From Chionis minor (Eukaryota; Chordata; Aves; Charadriiformes; Chionididae): 64,000 nt of DNA. This document shows positions 1 through 12,300 of this stretch, piece after piece (within the stretch, counting starts at the first letter, position 1; each line of letters opens with the position of its first letter). The notes beneath the pieces are model-generated. The model searched no databases. It was not told where the DNA came from and saw only the letters and a list, made by a program, of their open reading frames with translations. The stretch lies in NCBI GenBank assembly GCA_013398295.1, contig VZSF01010129.1, positions 530,603-594,602 on the forward strand, read 5' to 3'. Both the position numbers and the translations under genes were made by a program.

Positions 1-129
1 GAGAGCTTCCTTCAGGGATATTTATTGTAACGATCCGAGCAGGAACCCGATCTGGAAAGTCACCTGTTTATTTACTTTCGGAACAGAAATAATTTACGAC
101 GGTTCGGCACTAATTTTTCAGCGATCGGT

Positions 130-860
130 TCCGGGGGGCGGCAGAGCTCAAGGGCGGCCCGGGAGCCGCCCCCTCCGCCGCCCGCCTCCGGCCCAGGCCC
201 CGGCCGCCCCGACGGGGCGGGAAAGCCGCCCTGCCCCGCCGCCCCGGGCCCTCAGCGNAGGAAAAAAAAAAGAAAAAAAAAAAAAAAGGACGGTCTTACC
301 GTCATCCGCGAACCGACAGCACCTCCTACAGGGCCCCGACGCGCTGTGCCGAGCAGCCGCGCTGAGGGCCGGGGCGGCGGGCGGGGTCCCGCCTGTCTCC
401 CGGCCGCACCAGCCGCGGGAACGCGGCCCCGGCGTCGCGCCTCCTTCCCTTTTCTTCTCTTCCGCCTCTGCTCGGGGCCTGCTCGGGGCCCGGGCTCGCC
501 GCCCGCCGCGGAGGAGGCCCGTCCCCTCCGCGGCCGCCTCGTCGGTCTCCTCGTAGCGGCGCGGTGGCCCAGAGCGGCCGAAGGGGAGCAGCGGGGGCAG
601 CCAGCGCCTTCCCCCGGAGCGGCGCCCGCCTGCCCCGAGGCTGCCGGGCCTGCGCGGGGAGCGGGAAACGTGGCGCAAGGGCGAGGGGTTTGTTTCAGAG
701 CTCCCCAGCAGGCAGCCTGTCGGGCAGACGCGTCCAAAACGCCGTTCTTCCTCTGGCTTAATTTTCGCCGATGGCGGCCATCCGTCTCGGCAAACCCACG
801 CCACTCGCCAGTCTTTTTGCTAGGCAAAAGGGTAAGGTGGGCACAGCGTGCAGTTTAACT
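130..860. promoter_or_regulatory. CpG island of unassigned gene or transcript
   Basis: This stretch is very GC- and CpG-rich, unlike the AT-rich DNA right of about 1100. It contains GC-box-like runs (around 210-225 and 370-392) and, near its right edge, GATGGCGGCCATC at 770-782, which resembles YY1 sites common at housekeeping promoters. An ATG at 771 opens a short basic reading frame that meets a good donor, GTAAGG, at about 832. No known protein is recognised. In other vertebrates SP9 lies beyond the CIR1 3' end, so this could be an SP9-linked regulatory island or an antisense transcript promoter. The long open frames here are expected from GC content alone. A single N lies at 258. Confidence 0.6.
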
Positions 861-1738
861 GCGCGCAAGCGAGCAGCCCACAAGGATGCCTGGGGCTGGA
901 GATGTCGAGCTGTCCGTCCTTCTTCAGGTGGAAGTCAGGGCATTGCTGTTGGCAGAGTCCTTCCTGTGCCACACGCGCAGCAACTGGACAGACCTGCAGG
1001 CGAGACACCTTTCTCAGGGGGAGAGGCACCTTCCGGTACTTACTGGTTATTCCTCGCACCTTTCACGCTGCACTTAACATGAAAACGTTCTACCAGAATA
1101 CGCCTTTTTCCCTAGCATGTTACTCTGTCCTCTCTTACCCGGAGGGATAACAAAATTCTTCAGGAGAGGTTTTGTTGAGATCGCTCGCAGGGGTGTTTTC
1201 GCAGTCTTCTCCTACCCTTTCTAAACCAGAGCTTCCACGTGCGCATTAATACAGGGCCTGACTCCCCTGATTTGTGCATGGCCTTCAACTCCCAGCTACT
1301 TCAGCAGGGACACCGGCAGCAACCCAACGCGAACATGTTTTAAAGGTGGTGGTGACATCCCTTAAGGGCTCACCCTTTCCATCTCATCCACACGTGGTTA
1401 CAAGATAAGCCGGGTCACTTCCACCGTGTATTATGCTCTGTGTCATACTGAAAAACTTCTGAGTGACCGTTGTAAGAAGCAGAAGTGGACCGGTAATAAA
1501 CAGCGATCCCCTCCGTGCTGTGAGCGAGGAGGGGAAGGAAGCTGCTTGCCAGAATACTGAGTATGGTGATGCCTTTTCACCTGCCCACTAACTAATGTAC
1601 TTCCACCTGCCACCCCGAAATGGCAGAGACGTGTTTCCTTTGCAACAGAAACCTTGTGAAGTGCTGCCTTGTGCATTTGTACTGATCCAGAACACTGGAG
1701 AAGAAAGCAATTCTTACTGTTTTTAAAGAATAAGGTAT
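861..1738. other. Intergenic DNA between CpG island and CIR1 3' end
   Basis: Ordinary intermediate-GC sequence grading into AT-rich DNA. Several short open frames exist, but none has recognisable protein similarity or convincing splice context. I see no repeat family here. Confidence 0.4.
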
Positions 1739-1744
1739 TTTATT
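1739..1744 (-). terminator. Candidate CIR1 polyadenylation signal
   Basis: On the minus strand this reads AATAAA, about 840 nt downstream of the CIR1 stop codon. It is the first canonical hexamer I noticed past the stop. Cleavage would fall near 1710-1730. Use of the site is inferred. Confidence 0.45.
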
Positions 1745-2580
1745 ATGGAAGTTTATCTTCATAACAATATGTGCAGAGAATGACCAAAAAATCTTTTTTA
1801 AAAAAAAAAGTTTGTTTCATGAAAACAAAAGGATGACTATGTACATTAACTGTCTACCACAAACAATGAAATACCTGAAACAGTTGAGGCAGTAAATATT
1901 CTTTTCATGTCTTGAGAGATTATTGAACAATAACTTGACATTGTACTGACACCTACCAACAGGGGTTCAAGATGTTTAGATAGCCCTGACCAAGCTGTAC
2001 GCTGCAGGAGGTCAAAAAATGTTGGCTACACACTTATGTGAACTATGTCTCTCTGTTGTTTTAACTCATGAAATTGATCTCTTACAGGGAACTTTAAGAA
2101 AAATGCTTCAGTATGAAAAAAACCCACCCAACACTCCGCTCTCTACAATACAATGTTTTGATATCTGAAGCAGTGATTTTATCCAGAACTATCTCAAATG
2201 TTTGTTTAACGTATTCCTAGGACTCTTCCCAAATTATCTCTGCTTCCCCTCGCAGTCGCATCTAAACAGAAATCATCATTGACAAAACCAAGAATATCAC
2301 ATACTGCTCTGAAATATTTGAAAACCCTAACATCAGGTCTATGAATTACTGCATGTATACAAGAGGTATTTGCCAACAAGTATATTTATACAGTAAGAAA
2401 AATACCATAACATTTATACCTAATTTACAAATATTCCAACATTGCAGAAATGATGCTGTTGGCTTTATGTAGGAAATGCTAGTTACAGAGGCTGGAAAAT
2501 GAACAGCAATACATAATTGAGCCCTTGTTAAAGGTATTCATCAAAAATGGAGACATTCTTGTTTGCACCTGTCCCCTACA
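1739..2580 (-). other. CIR1 3' UTR (inferred)
   Basis: AT-rich non-coding DNA between the CIR1 stop codon and the candidate poly(A) signal. The left limit is a guess based on the hexamer. Confidence 0.45.
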
Positions 2581-3319
2581 CTACCTATTTTTTTTCCTCT
2601 CTCTGCTTCTGCTTCTACTTCTACTGCGTCTGCTCCTTCCTCTGTGTTCCACTTTACTGCACTTGTCCCCATAGCGCTCTCTGTGTTTTTTCTTCTCTCT
2701 GTGCACACCCGTGCTGGGGCTTCTGCTTCCATTTCTCCTGCGCCGCTCTTCACCAGGGCTTTGACTTGGACTTTTTCGTGTTTGCCTTTGCCTGGAACTG
2801 CTGTGACTTGTGCAAGGACTTCTCCTGCTCCCCTCATCGACGCTTCGGCTTCTACTATCCCTCTCCTTTCTTTCAGTCTCTCTCTTGCTGGTGCTATGGT
2901 ATCTGCTTGTGGACTTTCTTTCCCCCTCACAGGAGCTCCATTTGTTGTTCTCTGCCGAACTATCTTGCTTTAAAAGTCTGTACTTTTGCCTATCTTTGTC
3001 CTTGTTACCGTGACTACTGGAGAGATCTTCATAAAGTTTTTCCTTCCTAGTCTTTGCCTTTCCTTCTGAATCGCTGCTGCTGCTGCTGCTAGCCTCTGAA
3101 AACTTGTCTTTTTTTCTTTTCTTAGAATACATCTTCTTTTGTGCTGCTTTATCTCTGCTGTCAGTCTCGCTATCACTGCTGCTTACTGAAGTCTCACTGG
3201 AGGATGAGGAAGAGGATCTCGTCTTATGTTTCTTGTGTTTACTTTTGCTTTTTTTCTTTTGCTGCTTTTTCTTCTTTCTGTCTTTCTTTTTCTTTTTCTT
3301 CTCCAGACGATCCAACTTC
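2581..3319 (-). CDS. CIR1: CIR1 coding exon 10 (last), RS-rich tail
   Basis: Encodes residues 224-469 and the TAG stop at 2581-2583. It opens with the conserved [19 protein letters not shown] stretch, then serine runs, mixed-charge repeats and an [10 protein letters not shown] ending. The acceptor is AAAAG at 3320-3321 on the minus strand; the split Arg codon joins the two bases left by exon 9. Composition is low-complexity and the protein is expected to be disordered. The tail diverges strongly from mammals and is longer than human. Confidence 0.93.
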
Positions 3320-6300
3320 CTTTTATTTTCAAAATATAAGAGTAGCGCAATCAGACGTGTTAAGATACTCTAAATTACAAAGTCATTGTCTTTTAAAGTT
3401 CACTACTTCTGATGACCTACACAGTAAATACACTATTTTCCATAAAAAGCATGTTGTACTCCTCTCCTCTTTCAGCAAAGCATTAAACTTCTAACCTAAC
3501 GTTAAGCATAGTAAGACTCCTCCTTTAATCCACAGCTGCTCCCTCAAAACGGGAGGAACATGACTTTTCAATTCTTTAGTTTAAAAACAGATAAACAGGA
3601 TATGTCAATTTTGGCCTTGTAACTAGGAATAAATACATTCCATAGGGCTTTTTTCTTCCCTGTCAGCCTGCTTTGGAGACTGGAAAATCATTGCTGCTTT
3701 TGTTTGTCTATTTTTTTTAGAGATTTTGAAAATGAAAAAATGCAGTTAGCATTCACTTTCTGTTAATGATGGAAACTGAGACTCTAAAGGCTACATTTCT
3801 GAGTTCTCCAGGCAAATAATACTGCTATTTTCAATAATCTGTCACAACTAGGAATTTACATTTTCTAGCCATAAGTACATATTCCATCATGCACACGCAT
3901 TCACTGCTATTTGACTGCTCTCACCTAGTTTTTATTTTGCTTTCTGTGTTTATTCTTCTCAAAAAAATCAGTTACTGAATGGTGAAATTACTTTCGTGTA
4001 TTAAAAAAAATCTCCCTTCAGACTAATAGAATCTAAAGGACTCAAATATTTACTGAACTGCAACTTCCAAAATATAAAGTATTATAATTTCATTGTGTCA
4101 GGCCAGCATATGTTCAAACAAAATACCATTTTAAATTACTCAAACTACACACGTGTTCCTTACTTAAAAGGAACATAAAATATGCCAACTATTTTCAGAG
4201 AACTATTTATTATATATGCAAATACCATATGTACATACCTACTCAGGTACCTGCTTAGCCGTTCACCTTTCTTGCCTCCTCCCACTCCCCATATACAGAA
4301 CATCTTTTAACTTTTTGGTTAATTTTTGGCCATTTTAACTAGTAATACCTGCGATCTACCAGGCAGTAGTTAATATTTTTCATTTTAAACACCTTCAGGT
4401 TATTTAAATATAATGTTGCAAATTAACAGAGGGAAAAAAAGTAAATCGCCTGAAATATGAAATCGGTAGGGCAGAAGGGAAGAATGAAAACCTCATTAAC
4501 TTTTTATTAGAACTACAAAACCAGGGGGCGCTCCCTCTGCTGGAACAGCAAACTATAACTCCTGGTCTAAAAGCAGTGTGGAGCCATGCCAACCTTGGCA
4601 CTGGGGTGCAATGTCCAGTTCAGTTTAGCCGCACAGGAGAAGAAAGCAAACTTTGCCAAGTTGTAAACCAGTAAATAAGTACACAGAATTTTTAATCCTG
4701 TGAGAAGATACTGTAAACGATGCAGTGCAAAATAATATTTTAAAATAGCTACTGAAAGCATCTTCAGTGAGCAATTATTATTATTTTGGTATCCCAGTTA
4801 AATTGGAAACGAGCCCCAGTGTAAAGGCATCAGAACTAGATTAGAACAGCCAGATTAAAGCAAAAGAAATGGATTAAAAAAACCATGCTGCATAATGCCA
4901 TTTGTGGGCAAGTGTATGTTAAACTAAGCTGATTTTCTTCTGTACTGATGCCGCTAAATTCTTCAGTGGCATAGAAGCCTTACAGGGACGTTCATGGAGT
5001 GAGGAATACTGGGGATACAGATCCCCTCCGCTAGGTACCACACTTACCTTAGAAGCTTCTGTTTTTGTTTGGTTGACAGTGATTTTAAAAATTCAACTTC
5101 TGGATCATCATCTCCTTCACTTGCAACAAACTCCTAGGAAAATGTGATAAGACATTAAATTCTTACACATAAAAACAATCTTTTGTTCAGATTTCTGTAT
5201 TAAAAGTGATGCCTCTGTGTACCTTATTTTTGCACAGGCACAAATATATTTGTATTACTAAGTCAGCTTAAGACTCTTTGGAAAGAGCAGCAAGCCTGCT
5301 ACAAAGCAAACCCCCACCCCACATTCTGTCTCAAAGCTGAGTAGGTGTTATAATTGTGGGGGTTATACAACAGGAGTTATTAGTAACATATGAAAAAAAA
5401 AATCACTGCTAGGGAAAGAAACATTTCTGAAATAGTTAATAAAAACGAGCCAATTTTGGAGCCCACATGATTCCCCAGGATAAGTCACTCCATTGTTATC
5501 ATGCTTGGATGAATAGGTAAGATGCTAGTCCTGCTCGAACCCAGAGTAATTTAAGCAAATTACTTTTCTGTCTCGGTTTAGTCATTAGGAAAATGCGTAT
5601 TAACACACATCTACCTCACTGTTGTGTTATTAGTCTTTAAATGTTCATAAAGTGTTCTAGCAATGCAAAATACTGTAATCATATAATCTACATACAGTAA
5701 CGCAATCAGCAAAGCACAGCTACTTTGAAGACCCTGAATTCTTCAAATTACGTGCATCTGGTACGCTACGGTTCTCCACCGTGATGTTTTTAATTTTAGC
5801 CACACTCAGGAGGGCAAAGAAGAAATAAAGATTAAAAAGCTCTTCCAAAAAACCCCACCATACCTAACATAAGCCAAACATACTGATATCACTGTGATTC
5901 ATTTAACAGTGCCCATATGCTTCATTTTTATGGCGTACATAGCTTTTTTAAATGCAAAGGTACATCCATCTGTGGAGACACAATGAATTGTTGATTTACT
6001 CAGGATTTCAAGACCAGCCCTCGTCACTTCTTTACTAGCGGTTTGACTATCCTGCCATATCAACGAAGGTTATTTCATGGTGGCTCACTCAAGGAATGTG
6101 TATGAAATTTTCACTTTACATTTTTATTAAAGCACCTCAATTAGAAATGTACCTTGTGCAGTCTAAGTAAAGACAATTAAACATTTTCACTCCCAGAAAT
6201 AATAGATGTAACAATAGTCAATCAAGTAAAAAAAAAAAAAAATCTTCCGATACAGCATTCCTGGCAGTAATTATTTGTGCATACTTCCTCAAACTTCATA

Positions 6301-9300
6301 CAACAGCTACCATTGCATCAGAAGTATATGGTAAACCTCCTAACAATCCTCTTTATGAAAAATTCAATTTCTAGTCACCCAGAGGAGGGATTTAATTTAT
6401 TATATGTCATTTTAAAATAAGTAATTTACGATTCACCATTCTGACTGAAATGGAAAGCTGGAAAACAGTAAGTTTTTGGATATTTTTCTGCTGGTATAGC
6501 TATTCAGCTTTCCTATGGATATGCATATTTGAAAACATTAAGTAGCAATTCACAAGCAATCACATTTAGATTTATAGACATTTTCAGCTTACTGGTAAAA
6601 AGATCATTACCTGTGATGGATCATTTGCGGTCAAGTTTCTCCCCAGTACATTTTGTTTCAATGCAAACCCACTGTTTCTCATCTCCGCTATTAGCTCCGA
6701 GGGGTGCATTGATGGCCCTGTTCACAAAAATCACAGTTTGAATGTATCATTTATATCTCTCTACCTTTTTTGGACTCCACAGCAGGAATTCAGTTGAAGC
6801 TTTGTTAAGTAAAATCACAGCTAAATCAACTCAATAATCTTCTGCTGAGCAAATAATCAGATATGATTTTCTAAAACAGCAGTCTGGAGATTCAGAATAG
6901 AAAATAATTGCATTTTTCTTTAAGTACAAGGGGATTCTCTTATGTAACTTTGTCATGTTGAAAACAGTATATTTAGGTAAGTCTAGTAATGTATTTTTAT
7001 TATAGTAAAAAAGCACAGGAAACCTAAAGAAAGCACATTATGGCACTAATCCTTATTTTTCATGTGACATTTTTCATCTCACATTTTTCATAACGAGACA
7101 AATTTTTGAACTTAAATGCAAAAAGTAACCATTATTAGAAACTCAATATACATATGGAAAATAAAGAAATTCATGAAAAAATTATCTATGTCTGTACTTA
7201 TTCTAGGAACCTCCAGACATGCCAGGTTCTCTAGGCTGTTATCTCCTCAGAGATTTCTGTGTTATCAACTTAAAAAATACACTATATATATTGCATTAGA
7301 GTAGGTCTTTGGGCATAGGCTTTCTTTGTAAACATCTAACAAGGAGTAAAACACACGATGTGTTTTGGATCATTCAGACTTGACTGCATAATTTATAAAC
7401 TCTGTAACTCACTCTTTTGCTTTAATTGAATACCTGCGATCATCAAACCCTCAAGTACTTGCCTGATTGGGTACTTTTTCCTTCCCTTTTTTTCCTAAAC
7501 ATACGCTCTTTTGTTAGGTCACTTTCAGTAAATTTCCTTACCAGCTCATTCACAAACGTTACTGTAAATGAATTAGCACTACTCTACAACGTAAATCTAA
7601 ATTAGAAGGAATACAAAATAGAGCACGGAGCACACAATTACTATTACTTCAGTAAACTAACTGTAAATGGTAAGATTAACTAGTCTCATGAAACACACTG
7701 ATACTGCTTTGTGGTTTTAAGAGTTTCTTAGTTGTGGAGATGGACAAAACTCATACATTTTTAACACAGAAAAGTATGGAGAGGGAGATTTTTACTATGG
7801 AAAATATATGGAAAGTAAAATAGCACTTTCTCAAAAAAATGTCAACTTCAACTTTTTCTCAGTTTTCCTGTATAATACACCGCTTACAGAAACAAACAGG
7901 CCTATGTTTGCCAGGAAGCAATAAGACAGAACTTTCAAAATGGTTTAAGGAGCCCCTGCATTACTGACTCTCTTTTCCCAAGTTCCTTATTTTGCCAGGC
8001 AAAAGAATTTCCTAATGAGATTCCTTTTAGTCTTTCCTTGAGCCTATGCTTCTATTAAGTAGGGGGTTATCTCCCGCTCCCATGTATTTTACCAAAAATG
8101 TTTTTTCTTTTTTACATCTTACAGAGTAAATGTAAGCGCACCGTAAATGAATGTATATGGGCACTAGCGTCTACATTTTTGCTTATTTCAAACTTAAAAC
8201 CTTGCTCTGCTTGCCCAAATCTACTCTGGCTGGAACAAAAACTGACATTAGAGAGAAACCTAACAACAGAATTTGGTACCAGCTGATGTCTTGTGATTTG
8301 AAAAGGCCGCATAAACCAGCTACACAATTCACTTGAATAACCTGTATGAGGAAGCTAAACGGAGACAAATTGTAGAGCCATGAAAGAAGATGTCACCATA
8401 CCAAAGAAACAAAACACGTGACCAGAATGAAGCCTGGAATCTCCCTGTTACTGAAAGGCTGTAAGAATCGCTCACTAACAAAGTGACCCAACTATTCCCC
8501 CGTTCAGTTTCTTAGCGCTGATGTGTATTGGACACCTAATTATTTTCGTTAGTGTGATTAGATAAATAGAGGAATACAACCGGTCCAAATCTACACAGGA
8601 GTTTTGCAAAAGAACTAAGACGGAAGCCCTAACTTTGTGGTTCCATGCAAGGACTATGGGCAAAATCGAGACCGGAGCGGCAGGAAGGCATATCAGCCTT
8701 CAAAAGCACAGTTCAAAATTAGTTTCTAGAAACAAGCCTTTCAGGCATTCTTTGTGCATAACATTGGAAAGAGGTAAGCAGAATAATTTCCTCTTTTACA
8801 TGAAAAGCTGATAATGAATGCACAATACTATTGATTTTTGTGCGTTTGTGCCTGATGGACGTCAGTTGTGTCGTAACGCAATACAAGTGAACAAGAGACC
8901 TGTCCGAATGGCTGCTCAAGCTGGAACCCAACACAAAACCACATGCAAACTTTTGAGTAGCTTCCATATGCTTTTTAGAGGTGAAATCAGCACTAGGTTT
9001 AAAAAATAAAAACACAGGTAAGCTTAGAAGGAAAGCAAGCTAGGCTAAAAATATATTTATCAGTTCTGTTAATGACAACAAGGAGACATTCACAGCTCCA
9101 CCTAATTTTTCAGTCGCAGCACGGTTTTACCATGACAAGGACAGTTAACAAATCACTGCTATTCCTGTTTTGTGGATGCATAAAAATAACAATCAAATGC
9201 ACCTACAGAACCTTGAGACTAAAGTGGTTTATGAAATAAATTATTCCTGGTTTGGTCTCTCTTTATTTGTGAGGGAAACAGTAATTTTGGTTCAGCCTCG

Positions 9301-12300
9301 CCTGGGTGGAGATGCAAGAATCTCCATGAACCTTTATACATAAAAGGTTTTAGAAAACACTAGGAAACGAGATTCAGAAAATTCAGAAAAAACAACCCCA
9401 TAAATGAAAGTAGAGTCAAAAGACAGTCCCATGTCACAACCTTTCTGTGTGCAGACTCCAGCCAGGCATGCCACAAGCACGCTGTCCGCTACAGTTGATT
9501 ATGTAGTTGTTGTACGGTTGATCATTACGGTACGATCACTCCCTTGCAGTGTGTGACCTTTGCAGTTTAAAAAACATTAACATTTTTGAGGATGACACGG
9601 GCAAACCTGCTGGTGGCTTTTTTTCTGATCTGAGGATGCCACTGAACTCCTCAGAAGTTCTGCTGCCCAGTGACAGCAAGACTGTATGGCCACCTCTGTT
9701 CAAGTAGCAATGCTAGACCACAGCAGGGAGAAAACTGGGAAGTCTAACGAGACTGTTTTCTCTCTGGTTACAAGTCCAGGCTGAGAAGTTCAATTAAGAC
9801 ATTATCTCTGACACTGGCTGCACAGCTTAGTATCAAACCTCTATTACTACCTCCTTTCTGCAGCACAACGAGAAGCAAGAAATTTTTTATTCTCATAATT
9901 AAACTCCTTTGCTTGGAATCAAAGGAATCAAATGCTTGGTGACTTTTTTCCCCATCCATGTCTCAACACGATTAACTTTAATGATTTTGATAAGCAGATC
10001 TGATTTTCTTTGAAATATCAGTGACAGTTCGAGTTCTCCCAGGATTCCTCAGCACAGCTATTTTATGTGACAGCACTGAGGATTGTAACACACTTCTTTT
10101 CAGGCTGCTTCTTCACAGTCTTAAAAGACGTAGATGCCTAAATGTGTGAACAAGCAATCACGCTCCCATTTCCACACTATAAAATTAAGTAGGGAATTTC
10201 TCCTGGCTAATACAAATGAGGGAGATAAAAATGGTAAAAGAAACCCCAAACACTGAACCTCACTTAAGAGAGGTTCAAAAAACTCAAATTCTCAGACATG
10301 TCCTTGGCATCCTTATTCCAGAGCTAAAGCTTAAATCTTGAAGCCACCAGTATCCTGGCTGGCAGCGGGCCTCCTCCTTTGTCTGGTGTGAACCGATTGC
10401 TGGGGGTGCGACTATGCCCAATGTGATCAAACTTGGTTTGCCTGGTAAGTGTCGTGGTTTGGGCTGGGCTGGCCCCTGAAACGAACAACAGATGCTCTCT
10501 TTAACCTCTGTCCCTTCAGAGAGGGAGAGAGAGAAAACGAGAGAGAGTTCTGAGTTGAAAAGAAACTAGACTAATGAAATATTAATAATAAAACAGTAAA
10601 AGCTAGTAAGAAAGTAATGGCATATATACAATATATACAACCCATATCGAGCTCCCAGCATGACAATCACATCACCGGCAGGCCCTGGGAAAGTCCAAGA
10701 CTGGACTCAGCAACAGATGGGAACTGGATTCCAGAACTGGATTCAGGAACGCACAGATCGGGATCAAAGGCAGTTGAACAGACAGAGTCCTCGGACACCA
10801 GCCACTGAAGAAAGAGCCGGACTCCTTTGATCCCTCAGCTTTTATACTGAGCACGATGCGGATGGGATGGAATACCCCCTTGGTCAGTTTTGGGTCACCT
10901 GTCCTGTCCGCTCCTCCCCACAGGTGCGACACCTCTACGCTTTTCTGCTTCCGACCCTCCAACAGGGTAAATAACAAAGTTAACTGACCTTGGCTGTCAG
11001 ACCGATAAGTATAAGCAGGAGCCTCTCTGGATACCATGCCTTGGTGCTCACTATAAACATCAGACCTCACCTGCCAGAAGTGGACGCTGTCTGAAGAATA
11101 TGCTGTTAATTTCAGAGAGTTAGAAGAGGCTTAACTGAAAAGCAAAATGACCGAAAAGAAAATTGGTTCTATTTTACATCAAACCAGGACAGTAAGTCAG
11201 AGAGGTAAATCTTTTCAGCCTGCCTTTGGCTCATCGCTACACTTAGGTCATCACTCTCCAAGATCTTCAGACAAAACGGCGCTAAATATACCTGAGAGCC
11301 ATATATCTTCATCTAGTTAAGTTCCAATTAAGTCATAAACTGTAAAACAGACTGTAAGATTGAGCAAATCTTGGGAACTGATGCTAGCCAAGTGCTCTTG
11401 AACAGCACCCATCAATTTGCAAAAAATGACTCCTACATCAGGCTTTGTGTATTTCAAAAATGGATGTCCTCATATATGCATTCCTTATGGACTTGTAAGA
11501 CAGTCTGAGAAGACGCTACCTGCGTGATCTCATGCAGGTGAAAACATCTAGAGATGACATTATGCCATGAGTTGACAGAACGTTAGATATAGGAATCCTG
11601 TAAAAATAGCTGATTGCTACAACTTCTAACAACTAGTCTCTCAGCATTCATCCATCAGCAAACTAAAAATAAGTTCAAAGTTACAACGTTTCATCATCTG
11701 TTTCTTATTCTTTCTGAAACAAGTCAAATACAGTACCTTGCTATTTTTGAATATGACTGTCAAGCTTATTTTCTGGAATTCACATTTTGATAAGGAAAAA
11801 AAAGAAAAGAAAAAAAACCTTTAAAACTTTTCCAGATGACACTTGTTTTAAACTAAAACATTTATCTGCTTTAAAATTAATTCATAGTCTCGGAAAAGCT
11901 TTTTATCATATAGTGGAATTAATTGCATGCTGATATCATACTTATTTTTGTGCATTAAGACAACTGACAACTTGTTAAGTTTCTACAGCTACAAGTACTT
12001 AAAATTATATTCAGGGCTTGCACAAAAGAGGCTCCATAGTTAAAGATCCACTAAAGGATTTTAAAAATACTTTTTCATGGTCTTTATAATTCTCAAGAAA
12101 TAGTGTTGTCAAGCAAATAGACTACGGTTTCTTCCTGGTTCTTACTTCCCACAGAAGTTCTTGCTGCATTAATTCTCTCTGTTATCTTCTGTTTAAGATA
12201 CTATTTAAGGAAAAAAATCCAGATAGCTCAGTTGACTCAAAGAGCTGAGGCACAAAATCTGGAAACTCAAACCATTCGATGAAGTGCAAAAGGAAGGATT

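Noticed and set aside
148..804. Long open frames on both strands in the first CpG island
   Set aside because: High GC makes stops rare; no recognisable protein, low-complexity Arg/Gly/Ala/Pro composition, and a frame crosses an N.
2541..3373. Several plus-strand open frames opposite CIR1 exon 10
   Set aside because: They are the antisense of the Lys/Ser/Arg-rich CIR1 tail, giving Phe/Ser/Leu-rich translations without homology.
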